From Gillisia sp. CAL575 (GTDB taxonomy: Bacteria > Bacteroidota > Bacteroidia > Flavobacteriales > Flavobacteriaceae): a stretch of DNA of 64,000 nt. Under the pieces are notes generated by a model. The model was not told where the DNA came from. It saw only the letters and a list, made by a program, of their open reading frames with translations, and searched no databases. Below, piece by piece: positions 24,271 to 34,644 of the stretch. Both the position numbers and the translations under genes were made by a program. The stretch's first letter is position 1. Each line of letters opens with the position of its first letter. The stretch covers positions 1-64,000 of the forward strand of contig NZ_APHJ01000021.1 of the NCBI RefSeq assembly GCF_000403785.1, given 5' to 3'.

Positions 24271-25599
24271 TTAAAAATTTACATTTAGAAGCTGTCCCGT
24301 TAATTGTAAAACCTGAAGTTCCGAAAATTTAGCATCGTATTTAGCTAAGTTCTTGTTAGTTCTAGCATTAAGCAAATTAATTTGGGCCTGGCGGAATTCT
24401 ATAGAAGATATTTGCCCAAGCTTGAACTGCTCTTGAGACCTATTAAAATTATCCTCGTTTGTTAAAACGTTCTTTTCTTGGACTTCGTAGATATACCTTT
24501 TGTTTTGGTAATTGCCCAAAGAATTTGCTACATCCCGTTGCACTTCTAAAATTATCTGCTCTTTTAAAAATTGCTGGTTTTCTAACCTTATTTTGGTGTT
24601 CTTTACGTTGGTGATGGTACTTCCACCGTCAAAAAGACTCCAGCTTAGATTTAAACCAGCTGAATATCCTTTTGTAGTATTGGTTTGAACAAATGATGTT
24701 GAAGGAAGATCACTATTGTTCCACCCGTAAGATCCAGTTAGACCAACAGTGGGTAAATAACCAGATTTACTAACCTTGATGTCGTAGTCAGATATTAATA
24801 AGCTACTCTCTATTTGTAACAAGCTAACATTATTCAAATTTGATGTCTTAATAAAGTCTTCAATTTTAATTTCAGACAGGAAGTTTATACTCGTATCAAT
24901 AGCAATATCTCTAAGCTCGGTTTCTGGCTCATTTAAAATCACCAGCAGATCTCTTTTTGTGTTTTCTAGCTGCTGCTGGGTGTTTAATAATGCAATGCTG
25001 TCATTATTCACATCTACTTCTGCATTCAATATTCCTAATCTTGAAGTTTGCCCGTAGTCAAATTGATATTGGGCTCTTATAATTCGCTGTTTAGAGATCT
25101 CCAAGGTTTCCTTTAAAACTCCTACATTTTCGGTTAGCCTAGCCACCTCAAAATAGACACTTAGCAATTCTAAAATGGTGTTTTCAATGGTTTCTCTTGC
25201 CTCTAGTTCAGTTAACTTATATTGCTCTTTTAATTGTTTGTAATTATAAAGCCTTCCTAAACCATCAAATAAGGCGTAATTTAAATTAAGGGAAGCATTA
25301 TAACGCTTAGTCTCGGCTCCTTTTAAACTCTGTGCATCTCCTTCTTGAAATTGAGCTTCAATATTCTCTATATTATAATTCGTTCCAGCGTTTGCAGTTA
25401 TAGTTGGCAAATATCCAGAATTTAAAATTCCTTGATTATTATCGGCAATTTCAATTAAATTTTGAGAACGCTGAATCCCATAATTGGAGTTCAATGTTTT
25501 TGTAATAGCCTCATCTTTAGTAAGCACGGTAGTTTGCGCAAAACTGTTTCCGCAGAGAAAGATTAAAAAAAGTATTAGGGAATTATTAATGTGCTTCAT
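24271..25599 (-). CDS. TolC-family outer-membrane channel
   Basis: This 442-residue protein has a signal peptide (SLILFLIFLCGNSFAQ) and two repeats of long helices with beta segments typical of TolC-like factors. It forms the outer-membrane exit duct for the RND pump encoded just upstream; the two genes overlap by 14 bases. It ends the adaptor-pump-channel operon. Length is normal for the family. Confidence 0.9.
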   Translation of the reverse strand: MKHINNSLILFLIFLCGNSFAQTTVLTKDEAITKTLNSNYGIQRSQNLIEIADNNQGILNSGYLPTITANAGTNYNIENIEAQFQEGDAQSLKGAETKRYNASLNLNYALFDGLGRLYNYKQLKEQYKLTELEARETIENTILELLSVYFEVARLTENVGVLKETLEISKQRIIRAQYQFDYGQTSRLGILNAEVDVNNDSIALLNTQQQLENTKRDLLVILNEPETELRDIAIDTSINFLSEIKIEDFIKTSNLNNVSLLQIESSLLISDYDIKVSKSGYLPTVGLTGSYGWNNSDLPSTSFVQTNTTKGYSAGLNLSWSLFDGGSTITNVKNTKIRLENQQFLKEQIILEVQRDVANSLGNYQNKRYIYEVQEKNVLTNEDNFNRSQEQFKLGQISSIEFRQAQINLLNARTNKNLAKYDAKFSELQVLQLTGQLLNVNF

Positions 25600-28500
25600 G
25601 AACTTCTTTTTCTTTTTGTTCTTTAATAGCTCTTTCTACAGCTTCATTATCAACTTTTTTACCTGTAGCCAACCAAATAGTTCCTACTTTAATGTTGTTA
25701 CTAATGGAAAGAAATAAGGGTAATAAAAGCAATGTAAGTACTGTGGCTATCCCAATTCCATAAGCTATAGAAATTGCCATAGGTTTTAAGAACTGTGCTT
25801 GTCTACTCTTTTCGAATATTAATGGAGCTAATCCTGCGATTGTAGTTATTGAAGTTAAAAATATAGCTCGAAATCTAGCGCGCCCAGCTTCATATAGTGC
25901 CTTTTCAAACTTCATCCCTTCTACCAAAAAGCTATTGAATTTACCAATAAATACCAATCCATCATTCACCATGATTCCAATTAAAGCTATTATTCCCAAT
26001 GCTGAAAGTACATTAATTGGGAAACCATGTATCCAATGTCCCCAAGCGATTCCAATAATACTAAAAGGAATCATTAGCATAAGTAATAAAGGCTGACTGT
26101 AACTTCTAAAAGTAAATGCAATAGTTGCATATATTAGGAAGAGTACAATAGGTAAAACTTTATTTGCAGAACTAGTAAGTTTATCGGCCTCTCGGTTTTG
26201 TCCTTCATAAGAAACAGATAAGGATGGGTATTGTGAAAGTAGATCTGGCATTATGTTATCCTGAATATCTTGTAAAATATCTGTAGCAGAGCCGTTAGGA
26301 TCTTCCATATCTGCAGATACTCGTATCTCTCTTTTTCCCTCCAAATGGCTTATAGACTCGGTTCCTCTAACAATTTCATAAGTAGCTATTTCTCTGAATG
26401 GAACCCGATTTCCTGAAGGTGTTATTAGCCTATAATCATCTAATTGAGTGATAGATGATCTCGCCTCCAGATCATAGCGAACCCAAACTCTAATTTCATC
26501 TTGTCCACGCTGGAAACGTTGTGCTTGAGCCCCAAAAAAAGCATTTCTAATTTGCCTCATAACATTGTTAAGATCTAATCCCAATGCGTATGCGTTATTC
26601 TTCAACGTGATATCAATTTCCTTAATTCCTTTTGGATCGCTATCTGTAACATCTTTTAACAAGGAGTTATTTTCTAAAATAGCTTTGAGCTCTTCCTTTG
26701 CAGCTTCCAATTCAGAAATGTTATTTCCTAATAATGATACAGAAACCGGACTTCCTCCAAAATTCCCTCCAGAACCAAAAGTGAGGCTTTCCACACCAAA
26801 CACAGGGCCAACTTCCTCTCTAATAGAATTAGTTATCTCTGGAGAACCAAAATCTCTCTCTTCTCCAGGCAATAAATTAACTTGAAGGGAAGCCTTGTTA
26901 TTTCCTGGCCCAACTTGCTTAATAATATTTTCAACTACTTGCTTGTCTCCAGATTGCTTCTCAGAATATTCCTTATTTACTCTCCATGCAGCTGCTTCTA
27001 CCATACTAATAATAGAATCTGTCTTAGCAGGATTTGTTCCTTCTGCCATTAAAAGGTCTATAGAAACTCTGTCACTGGCAATACTTGGAAATAAGGTAAC
27101 TCTTATCCAACCTCCACCAATTGCGCCTATGGTGAGAATTAGAAACACCAATAAGATAGAAAAACTTAATACCTGCTGGTTTAAAACAAATTTTAGAGCA
27201 GGGCTGTAAATTTTATCTCTTAAATAAGACATTATTTTATCTCCAGTCCTGTTGAAACCCCTTAGCTTATCAAAAACTTTGGCCATTCCTTTCTTCTCCT
27301 CGGTTGCATTTTCTGAATCTCTCCTAAGAGCTTTTGAATGTGCAATATGGGCAGGTAAGATTATTAAAGCTTCCACTAAAGAAACAGTTAATGTAAGTAT
27401 AACCACTGTTGAAACTTCCCCAAAAAACTCTCCAATCCTGCTATCTAGAAACAAGAAGGTTCCAAAAGCAAGCACCGTAGTGATGATTGCTGAAATAATT
27501 GGAGGCACCACTTCCATGGTTCCATCTATCGCAGCCTTCACAGGAGTCTTCCCCATTTCATAATGCTGATAGATGTTTTCTGAAATAACAATACCATCAT
27601 CCACTAAGATCCCGATTACGATAATCATCCCAAAAAGAGAAAGAACATTAATAGTTACTCCGAATTGTTGAGCAAAAATGAACATTCCCAAGAATGCTAC
27701 TGGCAACCCAAAAGCTACCCAAAATGCCAGTCTGGTGTTTAGGAAAAATGATAAAAAGAAAAGCACTAATAAAATCCCTATAAAACCATTTTCTAATAAC
27801 AACATTGTCCGCTGATTTAGAGTAATGGAAGAATCACTTACTACATCCAAACGAACGTTAGTATTCTTTTCATTAAAATTTTCAACATATTCCCGAACCT
27901 TTTCTGCGGTAGATACAAGATCTTCGCTATTGGTATTACTTATCTGAATATTTACTGAATTGTTTCCATTAAAATAGGAAGCATTCGGAGTTTCAGAAAA
28001 ACGATCTCTAATTACTGCAATATCTCCCAAACGAACAGTCTGCCCAGAAGTACTAGCTCTCACTACTAAATTGTTTAAGGCATCGCCGTAATAAGACCTA
28101 TTATTAGCTCGTATTAAATAATCTTCTGCATTGGTTTTTATGGTTCCTCCAGTAGAAAGTATATTGGCATTTGCTACTGTTGCAGCCACTTCTTCGAAAG
28201 AAAGGTTGTAAGCCAAAAGATCATCCTGGCTTACCGCTATCTCTATTTCTTCATCAGGATATCCTGAAATACTAATTTGAGAAATTCCATCTATCGCCCG
28301 AAGATCATTTTCTATCTGCTGACTTATTTCTTTCAAAGTTGTAAGGGGAATATTTTCTCCGCTCACCGAAAAACTAATGGTAGGTCTAATTTCTTCCCTT
28401 TTAGCCACCACCAGAGGCTCCATTCCTGTTGGGAAATTAGGCACCCTATCTACTGCATTTTTAACTTCGGCTAATAAGGCATCAATATTTTCCCCTTTTT

Positions 28501-28789
28501 CAATCTCTACAGTGATAGATCCGCCGCTTTCACGGGCAGTAGAAGTAACTCGATCTATACCTACCAAGCCTTTCAAATTATCCTCGATCTTAAGTATAAT
28601 TCCTTCTTCTATTTCTTCTGGAGAAGAACCTGGATAAGCAACATTTATAGTAATGATTTTAGAGTCTACCAAAGGAAAAAAAGAAGACTTCATATTAAAA
28701 ACTCCAATCAATCCGAAGATTACAAAAGCGAAGATCAAAACATTTACTGCAACCTCATACTTTATAAAATAACTAATTATTTTTCTCAC
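25586..28789 (-). CDS. RND efflux permease, HAE1 type
   Basis: The protein is 1067 residues with a first membrane helix (VAVNVLIFAFVIFGLIGVF), a large periplasmic loop, six helices, a second loop and six more helices. The helix 4 motif VIGILVDDGIVISENIY has the paired Asp residues of proton-driven RND pumps, and lacks the metal signature of the 17746 protein. It is likely to export drugs, bile-like compounds or lipids. It lies between the adaptor (2 bases away) and the channel (overlap), so the three form one operon. Confidence 0.92.
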   Translation of the reverse strand: MRKIISYFIKYEVAVNVLIFAFVIFGLIGVFNMKSSFFPLVDSKIITINVAYPGSSPEEIEEGIILKIEDNLKGLVGIDRVTSTARESGGSITVEIEKGENIDALLAEVKNAVDRVPNFPTGMEPLVVAKREEIRPTISFSVSGENIPLTTLKEISQQIENDLRAIDGISQISISGYPDEEIEIAVSQDDLLAYNLSFEEVAATVANANILSTGGTIKTNAEDYLIRANNRSYYGDALNNLVVRASTSGQTVRLGDIAVIRDRFSETPNASYFNGNNSVNIQISNTNSEDLVSTAEKVREYVENFNEKNTNVRLDVVSDSSITLNQRTMLLLENGFIGILLVLFFLSFFLNTRLAFWVAFGLPVAFLGMFIFAQQFGVTINVLSLFGMIIVIGILVDDGIVISENIYQHYEMGKTPVKAAIDGTMEVVPPIISAIITTVLAFGTFLFLDSRIGEFFGEVSTVVILTLTVSLVEALIILPAHIAHSKALRRDSENATEEKKGMAKVFDKLRGFNRTGDKIMSYLRDKIYSPALKFVLNQQVLSFSILLVFLILTIGAIGGGWIRVTLFPSIASDRVSIDLLMAEGTNPAKTDSIISMVEAAAWRVNKEYSEKQSGDKQVVENIIKQVGPGNNKASLQVNLLPGEERDFGSPEITNSIREEVGPVFGVESLTFGSGGNFGGSPVSVSLLGNNISELEAAKEELKAILENNSLLKDVTDSDPKGIKEIDITLKNNAYALGLDLNNVMRQIRNAFFGAQAQRFQRGQDEIRVWVRYDLEARSSITQLDDYRLITPSGNRVPFREIATYEIVRGTESISHLEGKREIRVSADMEDPNGSATDILQDIQDNIMPDLLSQYPSLSVSYEGQNREADKLTSSANKVLPIVLFLIYATIAFTFRSYSQPLLLMLMIPFSIIGIAWGHWIHGFPINVLSALGIIALIGIMVNDGLVFIGKFNSFLVEGMKFEKALYEAGRARFRAIFLTSITTIAGLAPLIFEKSRQAQFLKPMAISIAYGIGIATVLTLLLLPLFLSISNNIKVGTIWLATGKKVDNEAVERAIKEQKEKEVHEAH

Positions 28790-28791
28790 AA

Positions 28792-29922
28792 CTAGTTATT
28801 TTTAGCTAGATTAGAATCTTCACTTATTTCAACCGGCATGCCTACAAATGCTCCCGGTACCGGCGCTGAAATTAATTTTGCACCATTTTCCAAACCTGTG
28901 ATTACCACAGATTCAGATGAAAAATGAACGGCATCTATTTCTACTAACTGTAGCGTATTGTCTTCTACAACAAAGACTTTATTTTGATCTACTAATAGAT
29001 TTCTTGCGATAGATAAGGCATTTTCAACATTTCTTGCTTCCAAATTAGCTTCCAGATACATTCCTTCTTTAACTTTAGAATCTTTGATTTTTATAAAAAC
29101 CTGAACTGTCTGAGAGTTTGCATCTATCTTACTGTTAACCCTGCTTACTTCTCCTTGAAATTGCTGAGTTCCTTCTAGATTTTTAAGAGCAACTCTCTCC
29201 CCTACCTTTAGTAAGTCACTAAAGGATTTTCTCACCGCAACCTCTAATTCATATTCTGAAGGATCTATAAATTCCCCAAGTTTTTGACCAGGCCTTACCA
29301 AAGATCCTTCCGTAACGGTAGCTTCCGTAAGCACACCATTATAAGGTGCGACAATAGTAAATTTATTAAGTCTGGTTTCTTGATTTTTAATATTATAATA
29401 TCCCGAAACAATACCTCTCCCGGAAATAAAATAATTCTCTTGGTCTGAAGAAGATTTTGGAAGTGGAGCTAAACTTTTATTAACATCAAAGTTATTTAAA
29501 TAAGCTTCCCATTTTGGATAAACATCTGGATAATCTAGCCTAAGATCTGGCATTACAGAAGCTATCTTATTATATAATTCACTTTTGGAGGCTCGAACAT
29601 TCGAAGCATATTCTGCAGCATCAATTCTCAAGAGCATTTGTCCTCTAGAGTATTCTTGTCCGGGTCTAAAAGGTTTCGAACTGCTTCTGAATATACCTTC
29701 TACTTCAGAAAAAATGGAGGTTTTTCGTAAAGCAGTAACGGTACCATTTGCAGGAATCACAATAGGAACCGTCCCATTATTAACCATTTGAACATAAACC
29801 GTTTTTACTACTTTTTTAGCTGGAGGTCTCTCTATTGTATTACTATCTATAATTGCTTTGGCTACAAAAACAGCACCTATAACAAGAACTACTCCTAGGA
29901 TGGAAAGGATTATTTTACGCAT
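28792..29922 (-). CDS. RND periplasmic adaptor (HlyD/AcrA type)
   Basis: This 376-residue protein has an N-terminal membrane anchor (IILSILGVVLVIGAVFVAKA), a lipoyl-like half (SIFSEVEGIFRSSSKPFRPG), a short hairpin, the second half (FTIVAPYNGVLTEATVTEGS) and barrel domain. It bridges the RND permease and TolC-like channel that follow. It is the first gene of the operon; about 260 bases of non-coding sequence separate it from the ABC-F gene. Confidence 0.9.
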   Translation of the reverse strand: MRKIILSILGVVLVIGAVFVAKAIIDSNTIERPPAKKVVKTVYVQMVNNGTVPIVIPANGTVTALRKTSIFSEVEGIFRSSSKPFRPGQEYSRGQMLLRIDAAEYASNVRASKSELYNKIASVMPDLRLDYPDVYPKWEAYLNNFDVNKSLAPLPKSSSDQENYFISGRGIVSGYYNIKNQETRLNKFTIVAPYNGVLTEATVTEGSLVRPGQKLGEFIDPSEYELEVAVRKSFSDLLKVGERVALKNLEGTQQFQGEVSRVNSKIDANSQTVQVFIKIKDSKVKEGMYLEANLEARNVENALSIARNLLVDQNKVFVVEDNTLQLVEIDAVHFSSESVVITGLENGAKLISAPVPGAFVGMPVEISEDSNLAKNN

Positions 29923-30047
29923 TATTGACTTTAAATTATACCTTAGACTAACAAAAGTATAAAGCGTTTAATCAACAATCCTTTTAATTATGCTAAAAGT
30001 GCAATTTCTTTTATGCTGATGTAATGATTTTGAGTTTCAGAAGATTA

Positions 30048-30111
30048 TTTCGACTTCGCTTCAACAGTTCAAAAATGATTATTTTGAGCTAATCCTTAGA
30101 AATTGTCGAAA
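30048..30111. repeat. Degenerate intergenic palindrome (TTCGAC...GTCGAA)
   Basis: TTCGACTTCGCTTCAAC at the left and TTGTCGAA at the right form a loose inverted repeat between the efflux operon and the ABC-F gene. Similar TTCGACTxCGCTCAAC palindromes are common intergenic repeats in Flavobacteriia. This copy is worn down. Confidence 0.35.
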
Positions 30112-30188
30112 GCACTAATCAAGATAAAACAAACTATATCTAAACCACTATTTATAGACATAAAAACGGAAAAGCTACCTCAAAAAAA

Positions 30189-32102
30189 TTAAGATATCAC
30201 CTCTAGCTCCTCTTGCAATTGTTCCCAAGATTTCATTAGCTGCTCAACTTCCTTTTTCTTTTTCTTATAATTTTCAAGAAAATGTGGTTTAGCGGTAGCA
30301 GCTTTGTAATTTGTGGCCATCTCATGGTCCAAGGTTTTTATTTCCTTTTCCAGTTTATTAATCTTGGCTTCAGTATTACTTAATTTATTCTGAAGAGATT
30401 TGAATTTTTTCTGATCGTTATAAGATTGCTTAGAATTAGAATTGTTAGATACCTCTTTTTGAACTTTATCTCGTTTTTCAATAGCACGCATGTTTTCAAC
30501 ATTGCGTTGATCTAGATAAAAATCTATATCTCCTAAATATTCTTTAATCTTTTTATCCTTGAACTCATAAACAGAATGAGTTAAATTCTGAAGGAAATCT
30601 CTATCGTGAGAAACAATTATTAAGGTACCTTCAAAGCTTTTAAGCGCCTCTTTTAGTACGTTTTTAGATTTAATGTCTAAGTGATTGGTTGGCTCATCCA
30701 TAATAAGCACATTAAAGGGCTGCAGCAACAACTTACAAAGCGCAAGTCTATTTCGTTCTCCCCCAGACAATACTTTGACCTTCTTACTTACCTCGTCTCC
30801 TCTAAAAAGGAACGATCCCAACATATCTCTTACTTTACTCCTGGTAGACTCTGTAGCAGCGTCTATCATAGTGTCAAGAACAGTCTTTTCACCATCCAGC
30901 TCATCTGCCTGATTCTGCGCGAAATATCCTAACTGTACATTATGTCCAAGTTTTAATTTTCCAGTATGACCAATTTCACCAACTATAACTTTAGCCAGGG
31001 TGGTTTTACCTTGTCCGTTTTGTCCAACAAAAGCGATCTTACTGCTTCTTTCTATAAGCAGATCTATATCTTCTAATATTTGAACTGGACCATAAGCTTT
31101 ACCAATTCCCTCTGTCTCAACTACAATTTTCCCTGGTTGTAAAGAGATTGGAAAACGCAAATTCATTACCGCATTATCATCTTCATCAACCTCTATTCGA
31201 TCTACCTTATCTAACTTCTTAATTAAGGATTGAGCCATAGATGCTTTGGAAGCTTTAGCACGGAATTTCTCTATCAATTTTTCGGTTTGCTCAATTTGTT
31301 TCGCCTGGTTTTTTTGAGAAGCCAATTGTTGCTCTCTCAATTCCTGACGAAGAACTAAATATTGCGAATATGGTTTCTTATAATCGTAGATCTTCCCAAG
31401 AGAGATTTCAATGGTTCTATTGGTAACATTATCTAAAAACATCTTATCGTGAGATACAATAATCACACATCCAGGATAATTAGTTAAAAACGATTCTAAC
31501 CAGATTATAGATTCGATATCCAAGTGGTTCGTTGGCTCATCCAGTAATAAAATATCATTACTTTGTAATAAAAGTTTGGCCAATTCTATACGCATTCTCC
31601 AACCTCCAGAGAAAGTATCGGTAAGTTTATCAAATTTATCACGCTCAAAACCAAGGCCAATAAGTACTTTTTCGGTTTCCCCTTGGTAGTTATATCCACC
31701 AATAATTTCATATTGATGAGTGATTTCACTAAGATCTTGTATTATTTGGGTGTATTCATCACTTTCGTAATCAGTTCTAGTAGCTAACTGCTCATTGATA
31801 AAATCGATCTTTTTCTCCATCTGCTTGATCTCAACAAAGGCTTGTTGTGCCTCTTGGATCACAGTACGACCTTGAATAAAATCTATGTCTTGTTTTAAGA
31901 AACCAATTTTAAGCTCCTTGTCTTTAGCTATTTGCCCTGTATCTGCCTCTTGTTCCCCTGAAAGGATTTTAAGCATTGTAGACTTTCCCGCACCGTTCTT
32001 ACCAATAAGTCCTACGCGATCTCCCGCGCCAAGTCTAAAGGTAATTTCATCAAATAAACTCTCGCCTCCGAATGAAATAGATAAATTATGAATGTTAAGC
32101 AT
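30189..32102 (-). CDS. ABC-F family ATPase (Uup/EttA-like)
   Basis: This 637-residue soluble protein has two ABC ATPase domains: Walker A GLIGKNGAGKST near 33-45 and FVGQNGQGKTT in the second half, each with a signature (FSGGWRMR, LSGGERNRLA) and LLLDEPTNHLDIES / LIMDEPTNHLDIKS. The linker between domains and the basic coiled-coil C-terminus (KKKKKEVEQLMKSWEQLQEE) fit ABC-F proteins such as Uup, which act on the ribosome or DNA intermediates and not in transport. It is divergently transcribed from the DUF983 gene. Confidence 0.92.
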   Translation of the reverse strand: MLNIHNLSISFGGESLFDEITFRLGAGDRVGLIGKNGAGKSTMLKILSGEQEADTGQIAKDKELKIGFLKQDIDFIQGRTVIQEAQQAFVEIKQMEKKIDFINEQLATRTDYESDEYTQIIQDLSEITHQYEIIGGYNYQGETEKVLIGLGFERDKFDKLTDTFSGGWRMRIELAKLLLQSNDILLLDEPTNHLDIESIIWLESFLTNYPGCVIIVSHDKMFLDNVTNRTIEISLGKIYDYKKPYSQYLVLRQELREQQLASQKNQAKQIEQTEKLIEKFRAKASKASMAQSLIKKLDKVDRIEVDEDDNAVMNLRFPISLQPGKIVVETEGIGKAYGPVQILEDIDLLIERSSKIAFVGQNGQGKTTLAKVIVGEIGHTGKLKLGHNVQLGYFAQNQADELDGEKTVLDTMIDAATESTRSKVRDMLGSFLFRGDEVSKKVKVLSGGERNRLALCKLLLQPFNVLIMDEPTNHLDIKSKNVLKEALKSFEGTLIIVSHDRDFLQNLTHSVYEFKDKKIKEYLGDIDFYLDQRNVENMRAIEKRDKVQKEVSNNSNSKQSYNDQKKFKSLQNKLSNTEAKINKLEKEIKTLDHEMATNYKAATAKPHFLENYKKKKKEVEQLMKSWEQLQEELEVIS

Positions 32103-32160
32103 TATTTTACTCTAAATTTTTTGCAAAGATGCCTATTTTTGCTTTACTAAAAAAATAGAA

Positions 32161-32538
32161 ATGCAATTCTTAAAAGGTTCAAAATCATATAGTATACTAA
32201 CAGGCACTTGTCCCGTGTGTCAGAAAGAAAGTATGTACGTAGATTCCAACCCTTATAAGCTGCAAAATATTTTAAAAATGCATGAAAGATGTTCGCATTG
32301 CGGGACAAAATATAAAATAGAACCTTCTTTTTTCTTTGGGGCAATGTATGTAAGCTATGCCTTAGGAGTTGCCGTTTCTGTTGCAGCTTTTATAATAGCA
32401 CATGTATTTCTTGGAGGAGAACTCATGACCACATTTATTGCCATTACATTAAGCTTAATTGTATTAATGCCAATAATACTTAGGCTTTCCAGAAATATAT
32501 GGATAAATATGTTTTTAAATTATAACGAAGCTGTTTGA
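32161..32538 (+). CDS. DUF983 membrane protein with zinc ribbon
   Basis: The protein is 125 residues with two CxxC pairs (Cys17/Cys20 in GTCPVC and Cys44/Cys47 in CSHCG) and then two membrane helices (ALGVAVSVAAFIIAHVFLGG, and FIAITLSLIVLMPIILRLS). This is the DUF983 layout; function unknown. The 3' end overlaps the convergent FAD-oxidoreductase gene by 19 bases. Confidence 0.88.
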   Translation: MQFLKGSKSYSILTGTCPVCQKESMYVDSNPYKLQNILKMHERCSHCGTKYKIEPSFFFGAMYVSYALGVAVSVAAFIIAHVFLGGELMTTFIAITLSLIVLMPIILRLSRNIWINMFLNYNEAV

Positions 32539-33581
32539 TATAATTTAGCAAATCTGCGAATGTCTATTTCTTCGGAAAGAGGTATTGAATCTTCTATGTT
32601 ACTAATTAATTCTGAAGCAACCGTAGGTCCAATAAGGACTCCTCTGCTGCCAAAACCATTGCAACAATACATATTGTCATATTCAGGATGTTGACCTACT
32701 AACGGCTTTCTATCGTTAGTAGCAGGACGAATCCCCGCAACTTGATCCACCACTTCAAAATCACATTTTAAAAATCCATTTAATTTCTCTAGCAAATAGT
32801 TTTTCCCATCTTCAGTTGGTTCCTTAGATTTATCCCAATTATTATATGTTGCACCAACTTTATAAAGATCGTTTCCTAGAGGAATAATAAAAACCGAAGA
32901 TTTTACGGCAACTTCCAACTTTAAGCCTTCAGCTTTAATAATAAGATATTCTCCTTTATTCCCATTTAAAGGCAAATAATTGAAATATGGATTCTTTTTT
33001 AATCCGAAGCCATCGCAAAATATAATCTTTTTAGCTTTCCAGTTTTTATAAGTATAATGATCTTCATTTATTTTTAAATGATCAAAATCGAAGGTCTCTT
33101 GCTGAAACGAATTTATTTCAGCTAAATAATCACGATATTTTTCTAGTAGGATCTCTGTATTTATTACTCCGGTTTCTTTAACAAGTCCAAATGAATGCGA
33201 TGAGGGAATATGTGGATTAATTGTCGAAACTAATTTCTCATCCAAAAATCTACTTAAATAAGGCTTATCCATTGCAGAAAACCAGTTATTTTGTTCTTCA
33301 ATAGAATGGAATCTTCTATAAATGGGTAAAGCTTGGACTAAATTGATATTTAATTTTTTCTCTAAGGAACCATAAAAAGAAAGGGCAATATCTAATTGTT
33401 CATTTGCGTTCCATGCCAGTGTAAATCTCTTTAATATAACTGGATTATAAATTCCCCCTGCGACTGTAGAAGAAGATTGGGAGTTATCATCAAACACAAG
33501 GATCTTTTTGTCTTTAGCAAGTAACTTTTCAGAAATAGCAATCCCACTCAAACCAGAACCTACAATTATATAATCTAACAT
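32520..33581 (-). CDS. FAD-dependent oxidoreductase (DAO/MnmC-C like)
   Basis: This 353-residue protein starts with the Rossmann FAD motif IIVGSGLSGIAIS (Gly8, Gly10, Gly13) and an acidic residue ending strand 2. ATNDRKPLVGQHPEYDNMYC and GFGSRGVLIGPTVAS near the C-terminus match the D-amino-acid oxidase superfamily, including the C-terminal half of MnmC. Substrate unknown. It lies between gldN and the DUF983 gene and is separated from gldN by a terminator. Confidence 0.82.
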   Translation of the reverse strand: MLDYIIVGSGLSGIAISEKLLAKDKKILVFDDNSQSSSTVAGGIYNPVILKRFTLAWNANEQLDIALSFYGSLEKKLNINLVQALPIYRRFHSIEEQNNWFSAMDKPYLSRFLDEKLVSTINPHIPSSHSFGLVKETGVINTEILLEKYRDYLAEINSFQQETFDFDHLKINEDHYTYKNWKAKKIIFCDGFGLKKNPYFNYLPLNGNKGEYLIIKAEGLKLEVAVKSSVFIIPLGNDLYKVGATYNNWDKSKEPTEDGKNYLLEKLNGFLKCDFEVVDQVAGIRPATNDRKPLVGQHPEYDNMYCCNGFGSRGVLIGPTVASELISNIEDSIPLSEEIDIRRFAKLYQTASL

Positions 33582-33686
33582 AGTTTACAGAATCTACTAC
33601 ATAAGGCAAGCTCACAACAAAAAAGACACCAAAACTAATTTGAAATCAAAGAGATTCGCGGGAAACTAAACCCTATGTGAGGGATT

Positions 33687-33713
33687 AAAAAACGCCCCGG
33701 AATTTCCGGAGCG
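33687..33713 (-). terminator. Terminator of the gldKLMN operon
   Basis: On the minus strand a stem CGCTCCGG / CCGGGGCG with loop AAATT is followed by six T. It lies 25 bases after the gldN stop. Confidence 0.85.
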
Positions 33714-33737
33714 CTTAGTTTACTTAAAAATTGAAAC

Positions 33738-34631
33738 TTAGTAGTTCCACATATCTGATTCAAAATTCCGGATTTGTTCTTTAATCCTTTCAGATTCTAA
33801 TAATTGCATAAAAGCATTCTCAGCAATATATTCATCTACTTCACGATCACCTTGTACATTATCCTCTTTATAGATCACAGCATTAAATCTTCTCGCATTC
33901 AGCAAATGATCAAATGTTATAGATTGAGCGGTATTGCTTCCATTAAAAGCATTATTATCAAATAAAACTTCACGAGCATCTGGAAACCAAACCCAAAATA
34001 ATTCAACTAAATCTGGTGTCTCATCATCAATGAAATTTACATCTGGAGCAACTGGAGCAATTCCTAATATTCTATATTTCAACTCAGCCATACGCTTATC
34101 GAAATACCACATTCCACGAATATGATATTCTGCAATGTCTGCTGAAGTTATATCTCTTCTATCAATGAACTGCTGATCTATTTCTTCTCCGGCATTATAC
34201 TGTTCAACCCCAAGATCTGTAGTATCTACCTTAGAGATAGCCGCACTAATATCGCTCAAAGTTCTCTTTTCATTAAAGTAAGAATCTGCATAGATATTCT
34301 TGATCTTTCCAGATTTTATCCCTGTCATTAGAACATCATATAGTGATCTTCTATTAGAACCAATATTATTGGTATCTATAGGATAATACATAGGGAAGTT
34401 AACGCGTTCATCTAGATCTATGATCTCCCATGTATTTTTAGACCACAAGACATCCCTATCATCTACAAAACCATAAGGCAATGGTTTGCTTTCTTTCTTC
34501 ACCGCTTTCTCCCCCTCAGATAACTGTCCAATTTGATCTGGAGAGGTCGCATTTAGCATATTCGCCTGTCCCATTACCGAACCGGTAATAAGCAATCCAA
34601 ATACACCAATCATAATCTGATTCCACTTCAT
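33738..34631 (-). CDS. gldN: Gliding motility / type IX secretion protein GldN
   Basis: This 297-residue exported protein (signal IMIGVFGLLITGSVMGQ) belongs to the GldN/PorN family, which forms the periplasmic ring with GldK that links the type IX secretion motor to the outer membrane. Segments WEIIDLDERVNFPMYYPIDT and VFNAVIYKEDNV-like stretch near 245-255 fit the family. It is last of four genes in gldKLMN order, 13 bases after gldM, and is followed by a strong terminator. Confidence 0.93.
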   Translation of the reverse strand: MKWNQIMIGVFGLLITGSVMGQANMLNATSPDQIGQLSEGEKAVKKESKPLPYGFVDDRDVLWSKNTWEIIDLDERVNFPMYYPIDTNNIGSNRRSLYDVLMTGIKSGKIKNIYADSYFNEKRTLSDISAAISKVDTTDLGVEQYNAGEEIDQQFIDRRDITSADIAEYHIRGMWYFDKRMAELKYRILGIAPVAPDVNFIDDETPDLVELFWVWFPDAREVLFDNNAFNGSNTAQSITFDHLLNARRFNAVIYKEDNVQGDREVDEYIAENAFMQLLESERIKEQIRNFESDMWNY

Positions 34632-34644
34632 TATAATGAATTTA